Shown here piece by piece: positions 55,940 through 64,000 of a stretch of DNA of 64,000 nt. Location: contig NZ_LT963352.1 in the NCBI RefSeq assembly GCF_900236475.1, positions 2,108,001-2,172,000 of the forward strand, read 5' to 3'. The DNA is from Streptomyces chartreusis NRRL 3882 (GTDB taxonomy: Bacteria; Actinomycetota; Actinomycetes; Streptomycetales; Streptomycetaceae). Under the pieces are notes generated by a model. That model had not been told where the DNA came from, did no database searches, and worked only from the letters and a program-made list of their open reading frames with translations. The translations under genes were made by a program, and so were the position numbers. Positions within the stretch are counted from its first letter, which is position 1; the number at the start of each line of letters is the position of its first letter.

Positions 55940-57637
55940 ATGGGCGGTGACGCGCCTGTCGTCCGGGAACGGCTGCGGGAGCTGAGCGGCCCGGAACTCT
56001 ACCGCCGCAACGCCTTCCGCGTGACCGGGGCGAGCACCTGCGCGGCCCGCCGTACGATCGTCCGGCGCCGGCAGCAGCTCGCCACGGCCGCGAAGGCCGG
56101 GGTCGCCGTCGGTCCCGCCGGTGAGTTGCCGCTGCCCGACGGAGCCGGGCCGGAGGAACTCCGTGCGGCCTTCGACGTGCTCGACCATCCGCAGCGCCGG
56201 ATCGTCGACGAGCTGTTCTGGTTCTGGGACGCGCCGGACGCCTCCTGCCCGTGCGGGCCGGAGCTGCACCGGCAGCACGACGAGGCGGTCCGGGCCCATG
56301 CCCGGGCCCTCGACGCGGAGTCGGGGCACCGTGCGGCGCCACGGCGCCGGGGCGCGGGTGGGCCGAAACGCCCCGCCGGAAAGAAGAAGGGCCGCGGCGG
56401 ACCGCGGCGCGACACCGGCCGCCCGGAGGACGGGGACTGGCAGACCGCGGCGTGGCTGTGGCGCAGGCTGCTCGGGCAGCGCGCGGTCTGGGCGCATCTG
56501 CGGCACCGCGTCGCCACGCTCGACGACAAGCGGCTGGACGAGACCGCGGTGACGGTACTCGAGGCCGAGGTGCGCCGCGTCCTGGTCTCGGCCGTCGCCG
56601 GTCTGGCCGCGCGTACGCCGGACCCGGCCCGGCTGGCCCGGTACTGCACGCAGTGGACCTGGACCGGGCGGGGCCTCCTCGGGGAGGTGCTGGAGGGGCA
56701 GTTGACACCCTTGTACGAGTCGGTGGAGCGCGAGCTGCGCGAGACGGGGGAGCAACTCGCCGGCGCCTTCTCCGAGCGTGACCGGAGGACGGCCGCGACC
56801 GCCGCGGCCGGGTCGCTGCGGGCCCGGGTCGTCCCGGCCGTGGAGCGGCTCGGCGCCTTCGCCGGTTTCGGGATGTCGCTCGGCGTGGGCCAACTCTCCG
56901 ACACCACCGCCCTGTTGCTCAACAACTGCGCCGTCGCCCTGTCTCCCGCCCCGGACACGGCCCCGCCCGTCCGGGAGAGCTTCGACCTGCTGGACCTGGC
57001 GCTGCGGCTGAAGCCGAACGAGGGGACGCGGCGGACGATCGAGCAGAACCGCGCGCGGCTGGCCGAGGCCGGTGTCTGGTTCGACAAGGCCAAGCCGGCC
57101 TTCGATCCGGTCGTGACGGCTCTGGAGACGGCCGCGAGGCAACTCGACCGGAACGACGCGCGTGGTGCGGCCGGCACCCTGGAGGCCGCCACGCCGCTGC
57201 TGCACGAGCTGCGCCGCCTGCGCCGGGGCGCGCTCGCCGGGCTCCCCGACATCCCGGAGGCCGTCGACCGGCTCAGCGACTCCGCCGCGATCCTGTTCAA
57301 CAACTGTGCGATCGCCCTGGCGCCCGGCGGCGGTGGTCACGGCCTGCGGCTGCTGGAGCTCGCCGAGGAGTTCTGCACGACCCAGGAGACCCGGGTGCGC
57401 ATCACCGCCAACCGGCTGCTGCTCGACCGGGCGCGGGACGTGGGGCTGCCCTACGACGTCTCCTACGACGGGCGCCGGACGCCCCTGTCGTACGGCGTAC
57501 GGCGCCCGCCGCGCAAGAGCTTGCGGACACACCTGGAGGAGATCTACTACGGGACGTCCCCCGTCGCGGCCAAGGTGTGGACGTGGGTCGTGGTGCTGCT
57601 GATCATCGGGCTGGTCGTGGTGGTCTCCGGTGGCTAG
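55940..57637 (+). CDS. Membrane protein with degenerate J-like N-terminus (paralogue B)
   Basis: ATG at 55940, 2 bases after the FHA gene. The 565-residue protein starts with ELYRRNAFRVTG and ends the first unit with AAFDVLDHPQRRIVDELFWF (residues 19-95); these resemble helix I-II and helix IV of a J-domain, but the HPD loop and helix III are replaced. A Cys/His element follows (CPCGPELHRQHDEAV, 103-117). Then comes a basic linker (about 133-160), a long helical region and one C-terminal membrane segment (about 543-562), so it is tail-anchored. The gene at 61637-62908 encodes a paralogue. Function unknown; the Hsp70 context suggests a co-chaperone. Confidence 0.7.
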   Translation: MGGDAPVVRERLRELSGPELYRRNAFRVTGASTCAARRTIVRRRQQLATAAKAGVAVGPAGELPLPDGAGPEELRAAFDVLDHPQRRIVDELFWFWDAPDASCPCGPELHRQHDEAVRAHARALDAESGHRAAPRRRGAGGPKRPAGKKKGRGGPRRDTGRPEDGDWQTAAWLWRRLLGQRAVWAHLRHRVATLDDKRLDETAVTVLEAEVRRVLVSAVAGLAARTPDPARLARYCTQWTWTGRGLLGEVLEGQLTPLYESVERELRETGEQLAGAFSERDRRTAATAAAGSLRARVVPAVERLGAFAGFGMSLGVGQLSDTTALLLNNCAVALSPAPDTAPPVRESFDLLDLALRLKPNEGTRRTIEQNRARLAEAGVWFDKAKPAFDPVVTALETAARQLDRNDARGAAGTLEAATPLLHELRRLRRGALAGLPDIPEAVDRLSDSAAILFNNCAIALAPGGGGHGLRLLELAEEFCTTQETRVRITANRLLLDRARDVGLPYDVSYDGRRTPLSYGVRRPPRKSLRTHLEEIYYGTSPVAAKVWTWVVVLLIIGLVVVVSGG

Positions 57638-57642
57638 GACCG

Positions 57643-58578
57643 TCACTCGGGTGAGATCACGAGGGTGACCGTGCGGTTGCGGGCCGGGTCCGGGTACGGG
57701 GCGTCGCGCTGGTCCGCGGTGTCCGTGGTGAACGCCGTGAGGGGTTCGCCGCTCGCGGCGCTGAGTTCGCGGGCGGCGACCAGGGCGCGCCACAGCGCCA
57801 CGACGGAACCGCCGCTGCGTGGCGCGCCGGGGACGGTGGCGGCGTGGCCGTGCACGGTGACGTCCGGGTGCCGCCCGCCCAGCCGTTCACCGAGCAGGGC
57901 CAGCTGTCGGGCTCCCGCCGGGGTGAGCTGAGCGCCTGCGGAGAACAGCCCCTGGGTGAAGGCGACTTCGACGGAATCGCCGTGCACGGTGACGCGCAGA
58001 CCGGGGGCGCGCAGGTCCTCGGCGAGCGCGGCGGCTCTACGGGTGGCGGCCGCGGCGTCCTTCTCCTGCCCGGTACCCGAGCCGGGCGCCTCCTGGCCGG
58101 CTCCGGCGGTGGCGCTCGTGCCGGGGCTCTGCCGGCCGCCCGCCGCCCGGTCGGTGTCCGCTCGGGCCGTGTGGGGGCCGTCCAGGGTGGTGACCGTGCC
58201 GGCCACGACCGCGGTGATCACGCACGCCGCCGCGACCAGGGCCGTACGGGTGCGGTGACGGCCGAGTACCGCCATCGGCCCCCTGCGGCCGAGCCGGGCG
58301 AGTCCTGCTCCGGCCGCCGGGTCGTCCGGGTGCCGCGCCAGGACCCGTCGCCAGCACTCCGCCGCCTCGGCCGTCTCCCCGCGCTGCGCGTGCACCCGTG
58401 CCCGCAGGTCGAGCACGTCCCGGTGCCCGCCGAGTTCCGTGGCCTCGGCCTCCCGCAACAGCCGCAGGGCGCCGCCCAGTTCCCCGGCCCGGGCGAGCCC
58501 CCGGGCCCGCGACACGAGCAGTACGACGTCGAGGGGGGCGTCTCCTTCCGCGCCGGTCCGGTCGCTCATGAGGCTCAT
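57643..58578 (-). CDS. TPR - membrane segment - OmpA-like domain protein
   Basis: ATG at 58578 overlaps the Hsp70 stop (ATGA). The 311-residue protein has a cytosolic N-terminus with one or two TPR-like units (about 15-105), one membrane segment (ALVAAACVITAVVAGTV, about 115-132), an Ala/Gly-rich linker and an OmpA-like outer domain (about 195-310) with FTQGLFSAGAQLTPAGARQL, VTVHGHA and RNRTVTLVI. OmpA-type domains bind peptidoglycan. It could anchor the chaperone assembly to the cell wall. Its stop faces the J-like gene 5 bases away. Confidence 0.78.
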   Translation of the reverse strand: MSLMSDRTGAEGDAPLDVVLLVSRARGLARAGELGGALRLLREAEATELGGHRDVLDLRARVHAQRGETAEAAECWRRVLARHPDDPAAGAGLARLGRRGPMAVLGRHRTRTALVAAACVITAVVAGTVTTLDGPHTARADTDRAAGGRQSPGTSATAGAGQEAPGSGTGQEKDAAAATRRAAALAEDLRAPGLRVTVHGDSVEVAFTQGLFSAGAQLTPAGARQLALLGERLGGRHPDVTVHGHAATVPGAPRSGGSVVALWRALVAARELSAASGEPLTAFTTDTADQRDAPYPDPARNRTVTLVISPE

Positions 58579-61079
58579 CGGCTCTCCTGCACCCCGCCGA
58601 TCCGGCGCTCCTCCGAGACCCCCGGAGGCAGCAGGCGGCGCAGGCGCTGGTTGACGGCGGACAGGGCCGTGCGGTCGCCCGCGGCGACGGCACGGCGGCC
58701 GTCCGCGATCGCGGCGTCCGCCTGGGCACGGGAGGTCATCTCGTCGCGCAGTTCGACGAGGGAGTGGAAGACGAGGAAGTCCCACTGGTCGCTGCGGCGC
58801 AGGAGGTCCACCTGGAAGTCGCGCACCCGGTCGGCGAGCCGGCGCAGTCCGGCCGGGCTGCCGTCCTCCCCGGCGCTGGTCGCGCGGGTGCGGAGGTTCT
58901 CCAGTTCGCGGCGTTCGGCCGGCCCGCCGCCGGTCTGTTCGATGAGGTCCTCGCAGTTGTTGAGGAGGTCCCACAGCTCGTGCTGGAGGGCGGGGATGTC
59001 GATGGCCTCCTCGACGTCGTCGAGCTGGGCCTCCAGGTCGCGGATGCGCCGGTCGCTCGTACCGGCCGCCCCGGTGTCGACGGCCGCCGCGTCGACCTCC
59101 TTGCGCAGATGGGCGAAGGCCTTCTCGTCGGACAGGTCGTCGAGCCGGGACAGGGCCTGCTCGGAGTGCACGTCCTCGGCGCGTTCCCGCAGGGCGTGCG
59201 TGCGCTGCTCCAGGTCGTGCAGCCGGTCGACGAGTTCGTCGTGGGTGGGCGCCACCAGCTGGGAGCGGTCGATGGTCGCCTCGAACTGGGCGTCGGCGAC
59301 GGGGATGTCGGCGGTGACGGTGACTTCCCGGTTCGAGGCGCTGATCTCGAAGGTCACCTCGACGGGCGTCTGCCCGGGCAGGTCGAAGCGGACGTCCCGG
59401 GGCCGGATCTCCAGCAGTCCGACACGGGTGTTGCGGTCGGCGCGCCGGCGTTCGCCCTCCAGCAGCGGGATGCGGATGACGGCGTCCGGCTGGGAGCGGC
59501 GCAGCGGGATGGAGGTCTCGAAGGTCTTCGTGATCGAGGTCGGCAGGGCGGTGCCCTTGCGCAGCATCGGTGCGAAGGAGCCGTCGGCCTTGCCGATGCC
59601 GAGCGTGCTGGTGAGCACGGCGTCGCCGGGCAGCACCTGGGCGTGGGTGATGGACAGGGTGTCGGGAGCGAGCCGTTGCCGGGTGCCGGTGCCGTCGGAG
59701 AGCTCCACGGTGAACCGGGACCGGGTGCCGGAGTCGATGGTCACCTCGGTGTAGAAGGCGCCGTCGGGGGTGAGGGTGGTCTGCGGTCCCCGGAAGGGCG
59801 GGTGGCCGTCGGGGTTGGTGAGGGTGACGGTGTACCGGGTCCAGTCGGGCACGGCGGTGCCGCCGCTGATCCGGCCGGAGACGGGGATGCCGGTGGTCTC
59901 CAACGACTGGGGCTCGTAGTGGAGTTCCACCGTGAACTCCCCCGGCGCCGCCGTGCGCGGCTTGCTCGGCATCCGCACGGTACGGGCGAAGACGGCGGCC
60001 CCGCGCGCCACCACGGTGGTCGGGTCCTGGGTGTGGTCGAGCTGGATGCCCAGGCCTTCCACGGGGTCGGCCAGCAGGTCGCGCAGCCCGGGGGCGAGGG
60101 TCGCCCCGCCGACGAGCAGCAGCCGGTCGATGTGGTCGGGCCGCAGGGAGCTCTCCGCGAGGGCGTCCCGGCAGAGCTTGATCGCGCGGGCGTAGAAGGG
60201 CTGGGCGAGGTCGTCGAGGGCGCCCCGGGTGAGGGTGTACTCGAAGGGGGCGGTGCCGCCCTCGCCGTCGGCGAGGTCGAGGACGATGTCGTAGGAGCCG
60301 CGCCGGGACAGCTCGATCTTGGCGTCCTCCGCGGCCAGTTTGAGCTTGGCGAAATTTGCCCGCCAGCGCGGGTTGCGCCGGGCGAAGTCCGGCAGCCCGA
60401 GGTCGCGCCGGACGGCGGGGACGAGCAGATCCTCCACGATGGCCCAGTCGATGAGTTTGCCGCCCAGCCGCGGGTCACCGGCGTGCTGGAGCAGTTGCAG
60501 TTCACCGTCGCGCTTGCTCATCACGGCCGCGTCGAAGGTGCCGCCGCCCAGGTCGAACACCATCCAGTGGGTGGACTCGGAGGCGTCCTGCACGCCGTAC
60601 GCGATGGCCGCGGCGGTCGGTTCCTGGACCAGCGGGCAGTGCTCGCCCAGCCCGGCGAGGGCCGCGGCGGCGGACGTGGCGCTGTTCTGGTGCAGCGCGA
60701 AGGAGGCGGGCACGGTGATCACGGCCGCCTCCGGGGCACTGCCGGTGTCGTGCGCGGCGTCCTGGCGCAGGGACTTGAGGACTTCGGCGGAGAGCTGTTC
60801 GGGGGTGAGGGACAGCCCCGCGCGGCCGAACCGCCGGTGGTATCCGGCCACGCCCATCTCCAGCTTGAACTCGGCGTGGGCGTCGTCGGGCTGGGTGTCG
60901 GTGCGCTCGCGGGCGCGGCGGCCCACGTGGATCACGTCCGGCTTGGGCATCCACACGGCGGACGGGGTGCAGTCCCAGCCGTCGTTGTTCTTGATGACGC
61001 GTACGCCGTCGTCGTCCGCCACCGCGATGGCGCTGTTGGTGGTGCCGAGGTCGATGCCGAAGTCGATGGTCTCGCGCAT
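58575..61079 (-). CDS. Hsp70 (DnaK-like) with extra beta domain and long helical tail
   Basis: ATG at 61079 follows AAGGAG. The 834-residue protein has an intact Hsp70 ATPase domain (about 1-375): IDLGTTNSAIAV, VFDLGGGTFDAAV, EPTAAAIAYG and LLLVGGATLAPGLRDLL. Instead of the usual linker a beta-rich segment of about 130 residues follows (about 385-510). Then a normal substrate-binding beta domain is seen (about 515-630: LPTSITKTFETSI, LLEGERRRADRNT, VEVTFEISASNREVTVTADI), and a long helical region (about 640-834). Standard DnaK is about 610-640 residues. It is therefore a specialised Hsp70, not the housekeeping one, encoded between GrpE-like and TPR-OmpA genes. Confidence 0.9.
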   Translation of the reverse strand: MRETIDFGIDLGTTNSAIAVADDDGVRVIKNNDGWDCTPSAVWMPKPDVIHVGRRARERTDTQPDDAHAEFKLEMGVAGYHRRFGRAGLSLTPEQLSAEVLKSLRQDAAHDTGSAPEAAVITVPASFALHQNSATSAAAALAGLGEHCPLVQEPTAAAIAYGVQDASESTHWMVFDLGGGTFDAAVMSKRDGELQLLQHAGDPRLGGKLIDWAIVEDLLVPAVRRDLGLPDFARRNPRWRANFAKLKLAAEDAKIELSRRGSYDIVLDLADGEGGTAPFEYTLTRGALDDLAQPFYARAIKLCRDALAESSLRPDHIDRLLLVGGATLAPGLRDLLADPVEGLGIQLDHTQDPTTVVARGAAVFARTVRMPSKPRTAAPGEFTVELHYEPQSLETTGIPVSGRISGGTAVPDWTRYTVTLTNPDGHPPFRGPQTTLTPDGAFYTEVTIDSGTRSRFTVELSDGTGTRQRLAPDTLSITHAQVLPGDAVLTSTLGIGKADGSFAPMLRKGTALPTSITKTFETSIPLRRSQPDAVIRIPLLEGERRRADRNTRVGLLEIRPRDVRFDLPGQTPVEVTFEISASNREVTVTADIPVADAQFEATIDRSQLVAPTHDELVDRLHDLEQRTHALRERAEDVHSEQALSRLDDLSDEKAFAHLRKEVDAAAVDTGAAGTSDRRIRDLEAQLDDVEEAIDIPALQHELWDLLNNCEDLIEQTGGGPAERRELENLRTRATSAGEDGSPAGLRRLADRVRDFQVDLLRRSDQWDFLVFHSLVELRDEMTSRAQADAAIADGRRAVAAGDRTALSAVNQRLRRLLPPGVSEERRIGGVQESR

Positions 61080-61100
61080 TGCGGTCGTCTCCTTGGTCGT

Positions 61101-61640
61101 TCACATGCCGTGGGTGGGGCCGGGCGCGGGCCGGCCGACGACGACCTGCCCCATCTGGATCCGCTCGCCGCGGTAGTAGACGCTGGGCCGGAGGGTCTCC
61201 AGCACCACCTCGTGGGTCAGGCCGGGTTCGTCCTGGAAGGCGAGGACTTCGAGGGACTGGCCCGGGTCGAAGGGCGCGCCGTCGTGCTCCTGGATCTCCA
61301 GTCCGCCGTCGGCGAGTGCCTGCCGGCCGGCCTGGACGTAGCGGCGCACCTGCCTGAGGTCCGCGGCCGACAGTTCGCCGGCGCGCTGGTTCAGCTTGCG
61401 CTGGGCGCGCCAGATGCCGGTGGCGGCGGCGAGCAGCGTGCCGGCGTCCGGGCTTCCGGTAGCGGGCCCTTCCGTGGCCGGCTCGACGTCGGCGAGTACG
61501 TCCGCGACCCAGGCGGCCTGGCCGGTGTCGAGGAACGGCGGCGGGACGCGGAACTCGGGCGGGTGCCGCAACTGGCCGAGCGCGGCGCGCACCCGGCTGC
61601 CTCGGCGGGACCGGCCGTCCCGGCGTGAGGGGATGCTCAT
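61101..61640 (-). CDS. GrpE-like nucleotide exchange factor (divergent)
   Basis: ATG at 61640 overlaps the upstream stop (ATGA) and has GGAGG 5 bases before it. The 179-residue protein has a basic N-terminus, a helical middle and a C-terminal beta region (about 115-175): LEIQEHDGAPFDPGQSLEVL and YYRGERIQMGQVVVGRP parallel the GrpE beta-domain pattern (G-x-FDP-x2-HE..., GY-x-GR-x-LRxAxVxV). The long N-terminal coiled coil of GrpE is short or missing. Position 21 bases before the Hsp70 gene supports an exchange-factor role, but similarity is weak. Confidence 0.6.
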   Translation of the reverse strand: MSIPSRRDGRSRRGSRVRAALGQLRHPPEFRVPPPFLDTGQAAWVADVLADVEPATEGPATGSPDAGTLLAAATGIWRAQRKLNQRAGELSAADLRQVRRYVQAGRQALADGGLEIQEHDGAPFDPGQSLEVLAFQDEPGLTHEVVLETLRPSVYYRGERIQMGQVVVGRPAPGPTHGM

Positions 61641-62908
61641 TTCCTCCTCCGTACGCTGCTCAGGCCGTTGGCCAGGGTCACCACGATCTGCACGAAATAG
61701 CCGAGGACTCCGATGCCGCCGAGCCCGATGATGACCACGGGGAACCAGCCGTAGGTCTCGATCAGGGCGGAGACCGAGCCGCCGATGACGCCGAGCACCA
61801 GGAGGAACGAGAACCAGGGGAACCGCCGTCTGGCGCGCGCGGGGCCGCGGCCGGTGCCCGTGAGGTGGTCGTAGATGGTCTCCCAGTTCTCCTTCAGCCC
61901 GTCCGAGTCGCGGTCCGGGCCGATCTCGTACGCCTTCTCCGCGAGCCAGAGCATCTCCTCGCGCCGGGAGGCGCTCGGCGGGCGGTGCACGGAGATGCCG
62001 AGGAGTTCCACCGCGAGGTTGTTCAGTCCGACGGCGACGATGTGGGCGGTCTCGTCGTAGCGCCAGCCGGAGACGAACGGTCTGAGCGGCGCCATGTCCT
62101 CGAAGCCGGGCACGACCCGGTCGCGCAGGAGCAGGAACGCCTCGCGGTAGTGGCGGGCCTCGCGCTCCCGCTCCACCGTCAGCAGGTCGCCGTGGATCTT
62201 CTCGTACGCCTCTTCCACCGCACCCTCGAACAGCTCCGAGAACAGGCCGTCGAAGGGCGGGAACCCGGCCCAGACCGAGCAGACCGACGTCAGCCGGGTC
62301 GCGGTGGCCTGGTCGGCGAAGAGCTGGGGGAAGGGGGAGACGAGCAGCCGTGGCAGCCGGGCCAGGAGGTCGTCGGCCGCGTCCTCGCCGAGCCGGGGGT
62401 CGCCGAGCGCCCGGATCCGGTGCCGGACGTGCTGCCGCAGTGCCCCGTCCGCCAGCAGGTGGCCCCAGGCGGACACCGCGTTCTCCCACAGGGACGCCCG
62501 CTGCTCGACGGGCAGCCGCGACCGTCCGGTCTCCGCCTCCAGCACGCGGGCGTGCAGCAGCACGGCGGCGTCGTGCCGTTCGTGCACGTCCGGGTCGCAG
62601 TCGCAGCCGGACTCCGGGGTGCCCCACAGCCACAGCAGCTCGTCGACCATGCGCCGGCGCGGGTCCTGGAGGCCCTCGAAGGAGGCCCGCACCTCGTCCT
62701 TGCCGTAGCCGCCGGCCGGGGCCAGGTCCGGGGCTCCGGGCCAGCTGTCCTCGACGGCCAGCCGCGCCTCCGCCTTCTGCCGGTGCCGCCGCACGGCCGG
62801 ACCGCTCGCGCGGGTGGGCAGGCCGGTCACGACGAAGACGTTCCTGCGGTACAGCTGTGTGCCCGCCAGTTCCTCGAAGCGGTCGAACTCCCTCACCGGC
62901 GTGGTCAC
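61637..62908 (-). CDS. Membrane protein with degenerate J-like N-terminus (paralogue A)
   Basis: GTG at 62908 overlaps the kinase stop (GTGA). The 423-residue protein shares with the one at 55940 the start QLYRRNVFVVTG, the block ASFEGLQDPRRRMVDELLWLW (73-95, quoted as ASFEGLQDPRRR and MVDELLWLW) and the element CDCDPDVHERHDAAVLLHAR. No HPD is present. A helical middle follows, then two membrane segments near the C-terminus (about 365-412) and a basic end. As a translationally coupled partner of kinase and GrpE-like genes it is likely the membrane J-like partner of the Hsp70. No function is established. Confidence 0.7.
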   Translation of the reverse strand: MTTPVREFDRFEELAGTQLYRRNVFVVTGLPTRASGPAVRRHRQKAEARLAVEDSWPGAPDLAPAGGYGKDEVRASFEGLQDPRRRMVDELLWLWGTPESGCDCDPDVHERHDAAVLLHARVLEAETGRSRLPVEQRASLWENAVSAWGHLLADGALRQHVRHRIRALGDPRLGEDAADDLLARLPRLLVSPFPQLFADQATATRLTSVCSVWAGFPPFDGLFSELFEGAVEEAYEKIHGDLLTVEREREARHYREAFLLLRDRVVPGFEDMAPLRPFVSGWRYDETAHIVAVGLNNLAVELLGISVHRPPSASRREEMLWLAEKAYEIGPDRDSDGLKENWETIYDHLTGTGRGPARARRRFPWFSFLLVLGVIGGSVSALIETYGWFPVVIIGLGGIGVLGYFVQIVVTLANGLSSVRRRK

Positions 62909-63993
62909 ATGATCACCCCCCGGCGCCAGGTCATGAGCCGTGTCAGATGCCGCTCGCGCAAGCTCGGGTAGCGGCTGATGGTCTCCTCCAGCAGGTCGGC
63001 GGCCTCGCCGAGCTTGCCGGGCATCCGGGAGAGCGCGGTCGCCTCCCGGAACAGCGCGTCGGCGGACCCGGCCGGCTCGGCCGGACCGGCGGCCTCGGGG
63101 CCGGGCGCCGGGCGCAGACCGGCCGCGCGGTCGGCGACGGCCCGGGCGGTGGCGGGCCGCTCGGCCGGGTCGATCCGCAGCATGTCGGTGACCAGCCGGT
63201 CCAGTTCGGGGCCCACGTCGTCGTTGAAGGCGCGGGGCGGCTGCAGCGGCCTGCTGAACCGCTCCAGGGAGAAGGACTGCACCGGGTCCCCGCCGTCGTA
63301 CGGGAAGTGTCCGGTGAGCAGGAAGTACCCGATGGTGCCCAGCGCCCAGACGTCCCCCGGGCACCCGTAGCCCTTGCCGCGCCGCAGCACCTCGGGCGGC
63401 ATGTAGGCGACGGTGCCCTGGGCGCTGGCCGCCCTGGTGCCCGGGTCGGTCTCCTTGGCCAGGCCGAAGTCGCTGACCTTCACGCGCAGCCCGGTCTCGT
63501 CGTAGGTGATGAGCACGTTGGCCAGGGACAGGTCGCGGTGGACGATGGGGTGCGGCCGCTCGTGGGCCACGGCGAGTCCCTCGGCGGCCTGCCGGAGCAC
63601 GGCGGTCACCTCGCCGACGGGCACCACGCCCGAGTGGGACTCCATGAGCCGCTCCAGGCTGCCGCCCGCCACGTACTCCATGGTGATGTAGCCGCGTACG
63701 CCCTCGGAGGTCTGCACGGTGCCGGCGTCGAACACCCGGATGATGTTGGGGTGCCCCAGCGTGGACAGGATCCGGGCCTCGTCGAGCATCCGGGACGTCG
63801 CCTCCAGCGAGGCCACGTGCTTGAACAGTTTCAGCGCCTGCCAGCCGAGGATGTGGTGCCGCACCCGGTAGACCTCGGCGAAGGCGCCCTCCCCCAGCCG
63901 GCGGTCCACGACGAGCGCCGAGTTGATCCGCTGCCCCGGCCGGAGCAGGGCGCCGCCCACACCCGTCGCCGTGTCCTGCGTGCGGTCGAGCAC
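62905..63993 (-). CDS. Cytosolic Ser/Thr protein kinase (5' end may lie outside the window)
   Basis: The frame runs from the right edge; GTG at 63993 is the last possible start inside the window but no ribosome site can be seen, and no stop occurs before the edge, so the true start may be further right. The visible 362 residues have RRLGEGAFAEVYRV, ALKLFKHV, IVHRDLSLANVLI, VSDFGLAKE and VAYMPPEVL (PPE in place of APE), a complete Hanks-type kinase (about 20-285). A Pro/Ala linker and a short TPR-like helical tail follow, without a membrane segment. It heads the minus-strand operon with the J-like, GrpE-like, Hsp70 and OmpA-like genes. Confidence 0.88.
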   Translation of the reverse strand: MLDRTQDTATGVGGALLRPGQRINSALVVDRRLGEGAFAEVYRVRHHILGWQALKLFKHVASLEATSRMLDEARILSTLGHPNIIRVFDAGTVQTSEGVRGYITMEYVAGGSLERLMESHSGVVPVGEVTAVLRQAAEGLAVAHERPHPIVHRDLSLANVLITYDETGLRVKVSDFGLAKETDPGTRAASAQGTVAYMPPEVLRRGKGYGCPGDVWALGTIGYFLLTGHFPYDGGDPVQSFSLERFSRPLQPPRAFNDDVGPELDRLVTDMLRIDPAERPATARAVADRAAGLRPAPGPEAAGPAEPAGSADALFREATALSRMPGKLGEAADLLEETISRYPSLRERHLTRLMTWRRGVIM

Positions 63994-64000
63994 GTGCTCA

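Noticed and set aside
63988..63999. Palindrome GAGCACGTGCTC at the right edge
   Set aside because: It overlaps the possible start of the kinase gene and the upstream context is outside the window, so coding coincidence cannot be excluded.

Overview
The window looks like chromosomal DNA of a Streptomyces or close relative. GC is very high, GTG starts and GTGA/ATGA overlaps are common, many secreted proteins carry Tat or lipoprotein signals, and the gene order (fadB-like, amino acid permease, dxs, xylose ABC genes, ROK regulator, ngcGFE ... acnA, HTH-MurA) matches my recollection of the S. coelicolor SCO6026 to SCO5998 region read backwards. No rRNA, tRNA, CRISPR array, prophage or insertion sequence was recognised.

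Layout. 0-1.2 kb: end of a fatty-acid oxidation protein. 1.3-7.4 kb: a cell-surface polysaccharide locus with a membrane-anchored CBM3/GH16-like protein, a Tat-exported polysaccharide deacetylase, a processive GT2 synthase and a UDP-GlcNAc-6-dehydrogenase-type enzyme. 7.5-12.8 kb: an unknown protein, a NYN-domain protein, an APC amino acid permease and dxs. 13-21.3 kb: the xylFGH sugar transporter, the ROK regulator rok7B7 and the ngcEFG N-acetylglucosamine/chitobiose transporter. 21.6-36.3 kb: a plant-polymer degradation island with a GH92 alpha-mannosidase, GH67 alpha-glucuronidase, a GH42 remnant lacking its catalytic core, a YesL-like protein, an LplABC-type oligosaccharide ABC transporter behind a CGAAACTTTCG box, a CE7 acetylxylan esterase, an NmrA-like reductase, and a secreted AA10 LPMO behind a perfect CebR box. 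36.6-44 kb: a SpoIIE-type phosphatase/HATPase translationally coupled to a second xylFGH-like transporter, then an orphan sugar-binding lipoprotein. 44-52.7 kb: aconitase with an iron-box-like site, a DUF4236 small protein and an HTH-MurA fusion sharing an ATCTC-N6-GAGATAAC operator-like motif, a TetR-controlled SnoaL/NmrA pair, a DUF488 protein and mannose-6-phosphate isomerase.

52.9-64 kb: the most unusual part. Two convergent operons encode two Ser/Thr kinases, an FHA protein, an Hsp70 with an extra beta domain, a GrpE-like protein, two paralogous membrane proteins whose N-termini look like J-domains without HPD, and a TPR-TM-OmpA-like protein. I read this as a membrane-linked, phosphorylation-controlled second Hsp70 machine. 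It is my candidate for an undescribed system.

Central theme of 13-44 kb: uptake and breakdown of xylan, glucuronoxylan, cellulose and chitin products, with the matching sugar sensors (ROK, LacI-type boxes, DasR-like site) visible in the DNA. All function calls come from reading motifs by eye; no database search was run.
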